From Candidatus Ruthturnera sp. (GTDB lineage: Bacteria; Pseudomonadota; Gammaproteobacteria; PS1; Pseudothioglobaceae), in contig JABGOT010000124.1 in the NCBI GenBank assembly GCA_018648985.1, forward strand, positions 1 to 6,154: a DNA stretch of 6,154 bases, read 5' to 3'. The notes under the pieces are model-generated. The model was not told where the DNA came from and made no database searches. It was given only the letters and a program-made list of their open reading frames with translations. Made by a program: the position numbers and the translations under genes. Below, piece by piece: positions 1 to 5,568 of the stretch. How positions within the stretch are numbered: the stretch's first letter is position 1; every line of letters begins with the position of its first letter.

Positions 1-289
1 AGAGTTAGTTGAGGAAGAGGCAGCATTGCCAACTTCTGATGACTTTGATCCACAGCTATTAGCAGCAGTAGACGAGTTAGAGCTAACTGTGCGTAGTGCG
101 AACTGTTTAAAAGCAGAGCAAATCTACTACATCGGCGACTTAATTCAGAAGTCTGAGCAAGACTTGTTGAGAACACCTAATTTAGGTCGTAAGTCATTAA
201 ACGAAATTAAAGAAGTGTTAACTGAAAAAGGCCTAGACTTAGGCACAGCCATTGATAATTGGCCACCAGTTGACTTAATGAGTGAATAA
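1..289 (+). CDS. rpoA: RNA polymerase alpha subunit, C-terminal part (5' end outside window)
   Basis: This is the 3' end of rpoA. The first complete codon is at position 2 and the frame is open from the window edge, so no start is visible here; a TTG at 26 is an internal codon. The 95 visible residues cover the end of the acidic linker (Glu-rich) and the whole alpha-CTD, which binds promoter UP elements and transcription activators. The motif ELTVRSANCLKAE holds the equivalents of E. coli R265, N268 and C269. TPNLGRKSLNEIKEVL holds the equivalents of G296, K298, S299 and E302, and the protein ends shortly after the conserved NWPP. These DNA-contact residues are all present, so the domain looks functional. 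rplQ follows after 9 nt, the usual order at the end of the alpha operon. Identification is secure. Confidence 0.97.
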   Translation, partial: ELVEEEAALPTSDDFDPQLLAAVDELELTVRSANCLKAEQIYYIGDLIQKSEQDLLRTPNLGRKSLNEIKEVLTEKGLDLGTAIDNWPPVDLMSE

Positions 290-298
290 GGAAATATC

Positions 299-688
299 AT
301 GAGACATAGAAAGTCAGGTAGACAACTAAACCGTAACGCTTCTCATCGTAAAGCGATGTTTCAAAACATGGCGAACTCATTGTTTCTGCATGAAACAATC
401 AGAACAACATTGCCTAAAGCTAAAGAGCTTAGACGCGTGGTTGAGCCTTTAATTACCAAAGCAAAAACAGACTCTGTTGCTAATCGTCGTAATGCATTTT
501 CAAAATTACGCGATGACGCTTCAGTGGCAAAGTTATTCACTGAGCTAGGTCCGTTCTACCAAGATCGCCCTGGTGGTTATACCCGTATTCTTAAAGCCGG
601 TTTCCGTACTGGTGATAAAGCACCAATGGCGATTGTTCAATTGGTTGATTTTGATAGTTCTGCTGATGCAGATACCACTGATTCATAA
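299..688 (+). CDS. rplQ: 50S ribosomal protein L17 (bL17)
   Basis: This gene encodes bL17, a protein of the large ribosomal subunit located near the peptide exit tunnel. The 129 residues match the family length (E. coli 127) and begin with the invariant MRHRKSGRQLNRNASHRKAM. They continue through TTLPKAKELRRVVEPLITKAKTDSVANRR (residues about 37-65) and the C-terminal GGYTRILKAGFRTGDKAPMA block. The last 13 or so residues form a short Asp/Ser-rich acidic tail, a region that varies between species. The ATG is preceded by AAGGA at 288-292, which overlaps the rpoA stop codon, so translation is probably coupled to rpoA. It is co-transcribed with rpoA and, unusually, with rpsU just downstream. Confidence 0.97.
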   Translation: MRHRKSGRQLNRNASHRKAMFQNMANSLFLHETIRTTLPKAKELRRVVEPLITKAKTDSVANRRNAFSKLRDDASVAKLFTELGPFYQDRPGGYTRILKAGFRTGDKAPMAIVQLVDFDSSADADTTDS

Positions 689-701
689 AGGAAAATAAAA
701 C

Positions 702-917
702 ATGCCTTCAATTAAAGTAAGAGATAACGAACCCTTTGATATTGCCCTTAGACGTTTCCGTCGTTCATGCGACAGAGCCGGTGTTATTACCGATGTTCGC
801 AAGAAAGAATTTTTCGAAAAGCGGACTTGGGTCAACAAGCGTATGAAAGCAGCAGCTGTTAAGCGTACTCATAAAGAGATGGCTAAAAACCGCGTTCATA
901 GAAAGAGAATGTACTAG
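702..917 (+). CDS. rpsU: 30S ribosomal protein S21 (bS21)
   Basis: This gene encodes bS21, a small basic protein of the 30S subunit located near the anti-Shine-Dalgarno end of 16S rRNA, where it helps translation initiation. The 71 residues equal the E. coli length. The conserved N-terminus (IKVRDNEPFDIALRRFRRSC) is followed by a very basic helical tail ending RKRMY. An AAAGGA at 687-692 gives a good ribosome binding site 9 nt before the ATG. The gene lies only 13 nt after rplQ and is followed by a strong terminator, so it reads as the last gene of the alpha operon. In E. coli rpsU instead heads the rpsU-dnaG-rpoD operon. The yqeY gene just beyond is a frequent rpsU neighbour in other bacteria, which suggests an old rpsU-yqeY pair kept together here without dnaG. 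Confidence 0.97.
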   Translation: MPSIKVRDNEPFDIALRRFRRSCDRAGVITDVRKKEFFEKRTWVNKRMKAAAVKRTHKEMAKNRVHRKRMY

Positions 918-945
918 ACATTCAAATAAAAATGCGGTTTATAAT
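915..945 (+). promoter_or_regulatory. Candidate sigma70 promoter for yqeY, overlapping the terminator
   Basis: A perfect TATAAT lies at 940-945, spanning the last stem base and loop of the terminator hairpin. TAGACA at 915-920 (five of six matches to the -35 consensus) overlaps the rpsU stop codon. The spacer is 19 bp, longer than the ideal 17, so strength is uncertain. Transcription would start near 952 and leave a leader of about 38 nt before the yqeY ATG. In such an AT-rich genome a TATAAT can occur by chance. Confidence 0.35.
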
Positions 946-962
946 TAAACCGCATTTTTTTT
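928..962 (+). terminator. Rho-independent terminator of the rpoA-rplQ-rpsU transcript
   Basis: A perfect 14-bp stem (arms 928-941 and 946-959, core ATGCGGTTTA) closes a four-base TAAT loop. The descending arm runs into an eight-T tract at 955-962. It begins 11 nt after the rpsU stop codon. The A-tract at the start of the left arm could also support termination on the opposite strand, although no gene here would need that. Confidence 0.93.
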
Positions 963-989
963 ATCAACTTTTATCTAAACACTAAAACT

Positions 990-1436
990 ATGTCAGATCT
1001 TAAAGCACGCATTATTGATGATATGAAATCCGCCATGAAGGCAAAAGACAAGGAAGGCTTAAAGGCTGTTCGCATGATCTTGGGCGCCATCAAGCAAAAA
1101 GAAGTCGATGATCGTATCGAGTTGAGTGATACACAAATATTGGTTGTTATTCAAAAAATGGTCAAACAACGTAAAGATTCAATTTCACAGTTCAAAGACG
1201 CAGGTCGTACTGACTTAGTCGATGTTGAAGAAGCCGAACTCGTCATCCTTAATAACTACATGCCAGCCCAACTCTCAGAGGCTGAAATCACCGCGGCTGT
1301 CGACAAAGCCATTGCTGATTCTGGCGCATCATCGATGCAAGACATGGGTAAGCTTATGGGTTTGTTAAAAGGTCAATTAGACGGCAAAGCTGACATGGGC
1401 GTGGTTTCGGGTGTTATTCGATCAAAACTGTCTTAA
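990..1436 (+). CDS. yqeY: YqeY / GatB-YqeY domain protein
   Basis: The 148-residue product matches the stand-alone GatB_Yqey family. The N-terminus LKARIIDDMKSAMKAKDK is followed by RMILGAIKQKEVD (about 28-40) and LNNYMPAQLSEAEI (about 87-100). A C-terminal DMGKLMGLLKGQLDGKADM segment carries the conserved glycines. The fold resembles the tRNA-binding tail of GatB, the amidotransferase subunit that corrects misacylated tRNA. The exact role of free-standing YqeY is not established; interaction with tRNA or tRNA metabolism is inferred from the fold. No Shine-Dalgarno motif is visible in the 20 nt before the ATG, although the start fits the family N-terminus. The rpsU terminator lies only 27 nt upstream, so expression depends on readthrough or on the overlapping promoter candidate. 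The gene is often next to rpsU, as here. Confidence 0.9.
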   Translation: MSDLKARIIDDMKSAMKAKDKEGLKAVRMILGAIKQKEVDDRIELSDTQILVVIQKMVKQRKDSISQFKDAGRTDLVDVEEAELVILNNYMPAQLSEAEITAAVDKAIADSGASSMQDMGKLMGLLKGQLDGKADMGVVSGVIRSKLS

Positions 1437-1464
1437 ATTTATACTAAATTTCTTCTTTTATAGT

Positions 1465-1489
1465 TAAAAATTTAGCAAATTTTGCTAAT
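1465..1489. repeat. Palindrome, copy 1 of an imperfect repeat
   Basis: TTAGCAAA (1472-1479) and TTTGCTAA (1481-1488) are perfect inverted copies around a single central T. An A-tract at 1466-1470 precedes them. No T run follows, so it is not an obvious terminator. The near-zero spacer suits a dimeric protein-binding site better than an RNA hairpin. A related copy lies at 1527-1550. Confidence 0.6.
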
Positions 1490-1526
1490 AAACCTCTTGT
1501 AATGCACAAAATTTTAATAAATTAAC

Positions 1527-1550
1527 TAAAAATTAGCAATATTTGGCTAT
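1527..1550. repeat. Palindrome-like repeat, diverged copy 2
   Basis: This segment shares TAAAAATTAGCAA with the copy at 1465-1489, apart from one T missing from the T run, and then continues with ATTTGGCTAT in place of ATTTTGCTAA. The inverted symmetry is partly broken (TAGC at 1534-1537 pairs with GCTA at 1546-1549). It may be a second binding half or a decayed duplicate. Low complexity makes chance similarity possible. Confidence 0.4.
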
Positions 1551-1566
1551 TTTTAGCCTATTTTTT
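1545..1566 (+). terminator. Weak candidate terminator after yqeY
   Basis: GGCTA (1545-1549) and TAGCC (1554-1558) form a five-bp stem closing a TTTT loop, followed after two bases by six T (1561-1566). The stem is short, but this is the best intrinsic terminator between yqeY and the hydrolase gene. Rho-dependent termination is an alternative. Confidence 0.35.
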
Positions 1567-1699
1567 ACAGTTTTATTTAAAAAATCGCTATTTTTTATCA
1601 TTTTTATGTGGTTATTAGGGTTGTTTTTACTAAAAACAGTGATTATTTGTGTTTTCATTGAAAGACAGTCATTCGTAAAATTCCCTAATTTTTTTCTTT

Positions 1700-1723
1700 T
1701 ATAATTAGATTTTGATTTAAGGA
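1700..1723 (+). promoter_or_regulatory. Probable -10 element and ribosome binding site of the hydrolase gene
   Basis: A perfect TATAAT lies at 1700-1705, and TAAGGA at 1718-1723 is well spaced (6 nt) from the ATG at 1730. No convincing -35 sits 16-18 bp upstream (AAAATT at 1677-1682), so either an activator is involved or the match is due to base composition. The ribosome binding site is the firmer of the two. Confidence 0.45.
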
Positions 1724-1729
1724 AAAATT

Positions 1730-2458
1730 ATGAGAAAAATTCTAGTAGCATTGATATTGCTGAGTAATATTGTATTTGCACAAGTGATTCCTGATTACGC
1801 CAAAGAAGCGCGCTGGGCAAGCTTTATTGAAGACGGCTTAATGGATGGCGATGTGGTTTTGTTAAAGGCTAATGACCATGAATTTTTAGCTATTTATACT
1901 GAGTCTGAATCCGACACCAAAAAAACCGCAGTTGTTGTTCACGGCTTGGGTGTGCATCCTGATTGGCCTCAAGTCATTCAGCCACTTCGGGTGGCGCTTA
2001 CTGAGAGGGGCTTTAATACCTTATCAATCCAAATGCCAGTGTTAGAAAATGGCGTGGGATTTGAGCGTTATCTACCTTTGTTTACAGATGCAGATAATCG
2101 AATTAATTCAGCGGTGAATTACCTAGCAGCGCAAGACCTAGAGGCTAATGTGTTGATTGCGCATAGTTTGGGTAGTGAGATGTCAGCGCATTATTTAGCG
2201 AATAATAAAAATCCATTTAAGCGTTTCGTGGGTATTGGCATGCCAGGGCCGTCCGCGCCATATTTATCGAATATTAATATTCCTGTATTGGATCTATATG
2301 GTGATGAGGATATTCCATCGGTGATGCAAGGTGTCCAAGAAAAACAGAGAGCCTCAAAACACAATACAAACTACAGGCAAATAATGGCGAATGCTGATCA
2401 TTTTTTTAATGATAAAGACGATCTATTAATTGACGAGGTTAGTGCTTGGCTGAAATAG
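1730..2458 (+). CDS. Secreted alpha/beta-hydrolase, DUF3530-like
   Basis: The 242-residue product begins with a clear Sec signal peptide: MRK, a hydrophobic core, and a probable cleavage after VFA at residue 17. It is therefore likely periplasmic. The rest is an alpha/beta-hydrolase. An oxyanion strand VVVHGLG (68-74) leads into HPDWPQVIQPLR, a block I associate with the DUF3530 family of gammaproteobacteria. The nucleophile elbow is AHSLGS with Ser146. The probable acid is Asp194 in GDEDIP, and the His is His224 in NADHFF, so the catalytic triad appears complete. The elbow has Ala where the classic GxSxG motif has Gly, a common variant. The substrate is unknown; an esterase or lipase-like activity is inferred from the fold only. 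The stop codon lies inside the start of the downstream permease gene, so the two are probably translated together. Confidence 0.85.
   Translation: MRKILVALILLSNIVFAQVIPDYAKEARWASFIEDGLMDGDVVLLKANDHEFLAIYTESESDTKKTAVVVHGLGVHPDWPQVIQPLRVALTERGFNTLSIQMPVLENGVGFERYLPLFTDADNRINSAVNYLAAQDLEANVLIAHSLGSEMSAHYLANNKNPFKRFVGIGMPGPSAPYLSNINIPVLDLYGDEDIPSVMQGVQEKQRASKHNTNYRQIMANADHFFNDKDDLLIDEVSAWLK
2435..2438 (+). promoter_or_regulatory. Ribosome binding site supporting the TTG start at 2446
   Basis: GAGG lies 7 nt before the TTG at 2446, inside the end of the hydrolase gene. An in-frame TAG at 2440-2442 blocks any earlier start. The next ATG (2530) would remove the first conserved glycine motif of the permease. 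These points together decide the TTG start. Confidence 0.65.
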
Positions 2459-3228
2459 CGCCATTATTACTACTGGGTATATTTTCAGGTTTTATTGCTG
2501 GGCTTTTAGGGGTTGGTGGCGGGCTGATCATGGTGCCAGCATTATTGTATTTATTAGCGGGTAGCGTTGATCAATCAGCTCTAATGCATACTGCCGTCGG
2601 CACAGCGTTAGCGGCGATTGTGTTTACTTCAATTTCAAGCGTTAGAGCGCATCATACACATGGCGCTATTTATTGGCAGTACGTTAGAAGGTTGACCCCT
2701 ATGATTCTACTCGGTGCCTTTAGCGGGGCAATGCTGACAAAAGCAATGAGTTTTGACTTTATGCGCTTGTTTTTTGCCTTGTTTGAATTTGGCGTGGCCA
2801 TTGTTATGTATTTTGGTATTAGTAGCGCCAGCCATGTTGATCATTTGAAAAAATGGATATGGCATTTAACTGGCTATATTATTGGCTTTATTTCGGCCAT
2901 TGTGGGCATTGGCGGCGGCACCATGACCACGCCATTTTTAACTTATAACAATGTAGGCATTAAAAATGCCATTGCCACCTCAGCAGCGGTAGGCATGCCG
3001 ATCGCTATTGCAGGTGCACTGGGTTTTGTTGTGGCGGGCTGGAATGTGGAATCTGCCAGTGGCGGGCTAGGTTTTATTCATACTCAAGCGTTGATGAGTA
3101 TTGTGGTGATGAGCGTGTTGTTTGCACCAATCGGCGCTAGAGTTGCACACAATGTGGATGGTAAAAAACTCAAAAAATTCTTTGCGATATTCTTGGCTTT
3201 TTTAGGCTTAAGCGTTATTGCTTTTTAA
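2446..3228 (+). CDS. TauE/SafE-family (DUF81) membrane permease
   Basis: The 260 residues are mostly hydrophobic, with about eight likely membrane segments in two homologous halves. Each half carries the family signature: LLGVGGGLIMVP at 20-31 and IVGIGGGTMTTP at 152-163. The first half also shows GTALAAIVFTSISSVRAHHTHG, and the second shows ATSAAVGMPIAIAGALGF at the matching place. Family members export or import sulfur-containing anions such as sulfite, sulfoacetate or taurine products, but many have unknown substrates, and none can be assigned here. Length is normal. Translation starts at TTG and overlaps the hydrolase gene by 13 nt, which suggests coupled expression and possibly a shared substrate. 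The gene converges on ubiX with a 29-nt gap. Confidence 0.9.
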   Translation: MAEIAPLLLLGIFSGFIAGLLGVGGGLIMVPALLYLLAGSVDQSALMHTAVGTALAAIVFTSISSVRAHHTHGAIYWQYVRRLTPMILLGAFSGAMLTKAMSFDFMRLFFALFEFGVAIVMYFGISSASHVDHLKKWIWHLTGYIIGFISAIVGIGGGTMTTPFLTYNNVGIKNAIATSAAVGMPIAIAGALGFVVAGWNVESASGGLGFIHTQALMSIVVMSVLFAPIGARVAHNVDGKKLKKFFAIFLAFLGLSVIAF

Positions 3229-3257
3229 TGTAACGGGCAAAGGTCTATTACATATGA
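3229..3257. other. Short convergent gap without a clear terminator
   Basis: The 29 nt between the permease stop and the ubiX stop contain an inverted pair TGTAA (3229-3233) and TTACA (3248-3252) separated by 14 nt. Neither strand has a T run after a stable stem, so no intrinsic terminator is evident for either gene. Confidence 0.5.
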
Positions 3258-3866
3258 CTAGCCTTGCCAAGGTGGTGCAAGATCGTGATCCACATCTAAA
3301 TGGTCGAGTATTCTAGCCACGACAAAATTGACTAAGTCGTCAATGGTTTTTGGATTTTGATAGAAGGCCGGATTGGCATCCATGATTACCACACCTAGTC
3401 GAGAAAGTTTGAGCATATTCTCTAGATGAATGGCTGAATACGGGGTTTCTCTAGGTACTAAGATGAGTTTTTTCTGCTCTTTAATTACCACATCTGCAGC
3501 ACGGTGCATAAGGTTGTCAGCTGAGCCGTGGGCAATGGCTGAAAGTGTACTCATGGTGCAAGGGCATACGACCATCGCGCGTGGTGGATTAGAGCCAGAG
3601 GCAACTGGTGCGGTCCATTGATTTTTTGAAAATACTTCAATTTGGCCGTCTTTAGCCCCTAGATATTGAGTGAGATTTTTTTCAATGGCTTTGGTGTCAC
3701 TGCCTAAGTTAAGATCGGTCTCCATAGTGATTACGGTATTGGCTGCTTGTGAAATCATCACGTAGATTTTCTCTTGAGATTTAGCCAGCTCTTTTAGTAG
3801 AGTGATAGCATAGGGCATACCGGATGCACCAGTGAGAGCGATTGCAATAGGTTTTATGGGTTTCAT
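3258..3866 (-). CDS. ubiX: Flavin prenyltransferase UbiX
   Basis: UbiX joins dimethylallyl phosphate to reduced FMN, making the prenylated FMN cofactor used by the decarboxylase UbiD in ubiquinone synthesis. The 202-residue protein has the N-terminal TGASGMPYA flavin-binding loop, CPCTMSTLSAIAHGSADNLM (101-120) and VPRETPYSAIHLENM (137-151). Residues reported as functional in Pseudomonas UbiX fall at the same numbers here: Ser15, Glu49, Arg122, Lys129, Glu140, Tyr169, Arg185 and Trp200 (comparison from memory). The active site therefore looks intact. The ATG overlaps the mpl stop by four bases (ATGA), which points to translational coupling. The mpl-ubiX order is also found in Pseudomonas. No ubiD is visible in this window. 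Confidence 0.95.
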   Translation of the reverse strand: MKPIKPIAIALTGASGMPYAITLLKELAKSQEKIYVMISQAANTVITMETDLNLGSDTKAIEKNLTQYLGAKDGQIEVFSKNQWTAPVASGSNPPRAMVVCPCTMSTLSAIAHGSADNLMHRAADVVIKEQKKLILVPRETPYSAIHLENMLKLSRLGVVIMDANPAFYQNPKTIDDLVNFVVARILDHLDVDHDLAPPWQG

Positions 3867-5161
3867 AAGTTAGGGATAAGTTTATTGAAAATATCATCAA
3901 ACCCACCGTTAGACATCATCACAAAATGCCCTTGTTTGATTTGTGTAAGTTGAGTGACAATATCATCAACTGAATTAAATAAGCACCCAGCATCAAACAA
4001 TACGTCAATATCCCAATCAGTATTCTGAGGCTTTAACACAAGCACTTGGTCAGCGTCTTTAAGCGCATCAACCAAACTTTGTTGGTGAATACCTGATTTC
4101 ATGGTGTTGGACCTAAGCTCTAATATTGCCACGATATTTTCACTACCTACTTTAGCACGCAGACCTGAGAGCGTGGTTTTAATCGCAGTTGGATGATGGG
4201 CAAAATCATCATAGACAGTAATGTTGTTGGTCTGATGTTTGATTTCTAAACGGCGCTTCACGCCTTTAAATGTATTTAGTGCTTCACAGGCCACATCAAA
4301 TGGAACGCCGATATGATGTGCTGCGTAAATTGCATTTAATCCATTCTCCATATTGTGCTCACCCAGTAAAGCCCAATTAACACAGCTATCTTCAACACTA
4401 AATTCAGTGCCATTGGCTGTGGTTGTTAGCGTTGATACGGGCAAGGCACGTATCATTGAGTAGACACCCATATTTAAAACTTCGTCAATATTTTTATTAT
4501 TTTCAGGATGAATAATGAGACTGTCGTTGGGTATGGTGCGAATTAAATGATGGAATTGTTTTTGAATATCTTTGAGAGAATCAAAGATATCAGCGTGATC
4601 AAATTCAAGATTATTGATCACTAAAGTTTTTGGGTGGTAATGTACAAACTTTGAGCGTTTGTCAAAAAATGCAGTATCGTATTCATCCGCTTCGATGACA
4701 AAAAAGTTAGAATCAGTCAGTCGTGATGACACACCAAAATCTTCCACCACGCCACCAATTAAAAAACTAGGGTTGTAGCCGGCAACTTCTAAAATATGAG
4801 CAAGCATACTTGCTGTGGTGGTTTTGCCATGAGTGCCTGACACTGCTAATACCCACTTATGACGTAGGACATTTTCACTCAGCCATTGCGCACCCGAAGT
4901 ATAAGTGTATTGCTTGGTGAGAATTTCTTCCACACATTTATTGCCACGCGATAGGGCATTGCCAATAATAAAGACATCGGCCTGTGGCATGTTGGCAACT
5001 TCATAGTCCTGAATATAAGTGATATTTTGTTCGTCAAGTTGTGTGCTCATCGGTGGGTACACGCCTTGGTCTTGTCCGGTGACTGTGTGGCCGAGTTGCT
5101 TGGCAATTAGCGCTAGTGAGCCCATGAATGTACCGGCAATACCAAGAATATGAATGTGCAT
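3863..5161 (-). CDS. mpl: UDP-N-acetylmuramate:L-Ala-gamma-D-Glu-meso-DAP ligase
   Basis: Mpl is a cytoplasmic Mur-ligase-family enzyme. It attaches the recycled murein tripeptide L-Ala-gamma-D-Glu-meso-DAP to UDP-MurNAc using ATP, returning cell-wall material to peptidoglycan synthesis. The 432 residues start MHIHILGIAGTFMGSLA, the N-terminal nucleotide-sugar domain. Next come the ATP P-loop GTHGKTTT (109-116), EADEYD (157-162), NNLEFDHADIF (183-193), LGEHNMENGLNA (266-277), YDDFAHHPTAI (317-327), RSNTMK (350-355) and MSNGGFDDI (416-424). The FAHHPTAI and SNTMK signatures favour Mpl over MurC. It is about 25 residues shorter than E. coli Mpl, with part of the loss in the variable stretch around 225-260 and at the C-terminus. 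The start codon shares one base with the msrB stop (TAATG), and the stop overlaps the ubiX start. Confidence 0.95.
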   Translation of the reverse strand: MHIHILGIAGTFMGSLALIAKQLGHTVTGQDQGVYPPMSTQLDEQNITYIQDYEVANMPQADVFIIGNALSRGNKCVEEILTKQYTYTSGAQWLSENVLRHKWVLAVSGTHGKTTTASMLAHILEVAGYNPSFLIGGVVEDFGVSSRLTDSNFFVIEADEYDTAFFDKRSKFVHYHPKTLVINNLEFDHADIFDSLKDIQKQFHHLIRTIPNDSLIIHPENNKNIDEVLNMGVYSMIRALPVSTLTTTANGTEFSVEDSCVNWALLGEHNMENGLNAIYAAHHIGVPFDVACEALNTFKGVKRRLEIKHQTNNITVYDDFAHHPTAIKTTLSGLRAKVGSENIVAILELRSNTMKSGIHQQSLVDALKDADQVLVLKPQNTDWDIDVLFDAGCLFNSVDDIVTQLTQIKQGHFVMMSNGGFDDIFNKLIPNL

Positions 5162-5526
5162 TATTTAGCCTGGAAGTTGAGTGAAGCTGAATTAATGCAG
5201 TAACGTTGCCCGGTCGGTGCGGGGCCATCGGGGAATACATGGCCAAGATGTGCATCACAATTTTTGCACCGGACCTCTACGCGTGTCATGCCATGGGCAT
5301 TGTCTTTGATTGACGACACACTGTCAGCTTTAGCAATATCATAAAAGCTGGGCCAGCCAGTACCAGAGTCGAACTTAGTGTCAGATGAAAACAACACCTG
5401 GTCGCAACAAACACACGTGTAGTTGCCGTCTTCATGGTGATTAACGTACTCGCCAGTAAATGGCGCTTCAGTGCCACATTGCTGAGTAACTTTAAACTGC
5501 GTGCGTGTTAATTTAGATAAATCCAT
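5161..5526 (-). CDS. msrB: Peptide methionine-R-sulfoxide reductase MsrB
   Basis: MsrB reduces the R epimer of methionine sulfoxide in proteins, using thioredoxin. The 121-residue protein has the catalytic RYCINSASL with Cys110. Two CxxC pairs (Cys38/Cys41 and Cys87/Cys90) bind structural zinc. Other family blocks are GTEAPFTGEY, KFDSGTGWPSFY and CDAHLGHVFPDGPAPTGQRY. The position of the usual resolving cysteine in GCGWPSF is Thr56, so regeneration may be direct by thioredoxin or may use another cysteine (Cys17 or Cys40 are free). There is no signal peptide, so it is cytoplasmic. The ATG is the only start possible before an upstream in-frame stop. It has no Shine-Dalgarno sequence, but a TATAAT lies just before it. 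It is the first gene of msrB-mpl-ubiX. Confidence 0.95.
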   Translation of the reverse strand: MDLSKLTRTQFKVTQQCGTEAPFTGEYVNHHEDGNYTCVCCDQVLFSSDTKFDSGTGWPSFYDIAKADSVSSIKDNAHGMTRVEVRCKNCDAHLGHVFPDGPAPTGQRYCINSASLNFQAK

Positions 5527-5532
5527 TCGTGT

Positions 5533-5538
5533 ATTATA
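5533..5538 (-). promoter_or_regulatory. Candidate -10 element of the msrB-mpl-ubiX operon
   Basis: On the minus strand TATAAT occupies 5538 to 5533 and ends 6 nt before the msrB ATG. That places the expected transcription start at or next to the start codon. No good -35 lies at the usual distance; TTGTGA (5566-5561) is 22 bp away. On the plus strand TATTAT at 5532-5537 overlaps it and could serve cca. Confidence 0.4.
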
Positions 5539-5568
5539 TGGGCATTTAAACCATTCTTCTTCACAACC

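Larger units (their letters stand above)
1437..1729. other. Very AT-rich intergenic region with palindromes
   Basis: These 293 bases hold no credible ORF on either strand and no tRNA-like structure. By hand count 59 bases are G or C, about 20%, well below the flanking genes. The first half contains a perfect 17-base palindrome, a diverged second copy about 62 nt further on, and a weak hairpin followed by a T run that could terminate yqeY. The second half holds an AT-only hairpin (arms 1579-1585 and 1590-1596) and the probable promoter and ribosome binding site of the hydrolase gene. Confidence 0.8.

Noticed and set aside
26..289. Independent small gene starting at TTG 26
   Set aside because: The frame is open to the window edge and the product is the RpoA C-terminal domain with part of its linker, so TTG 26 is an internal Leu codon.
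1437..1729. Riboswitch or tRNA in the long spacer
   Set aside because: No conserved aptamer-like GC-rich stems and no tRNA arms were recognisable in this AT-rich sequence.
3430..3621. 63-residue ORF on the + strand inside ubiX
   Set aside because: It lies antisense within a well conserved gene, has no family resemblance and no ribosome binding site.
5034..5258. 74-residue ORF on the - strand across the mpl/msrB junction
   Set aside because: It is an alternative frame of two recognised genes, and its His/Arg-rich composition matches no known family.
5286..5477. 63-residue ORF on the - strand inside msrB
   Set aside because: It is a shadow frame of msrB with no supporting features.
5538..5549. 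Tiny upstream ORF (Met-Gly-Ile-stop) before cca
   Set aside because: Three codons with no ribosome binding site; chance occurrence is more likely than a leader peptide.
5527..5568. N-terminal extension of MsrB into the intergenic gap
   Set aside because: The minus-strand frame stays open for 18 codons upstream of ATG 5526, but there is no ATG, GTG or TTG before the in-frame TAA at 5581-5583.
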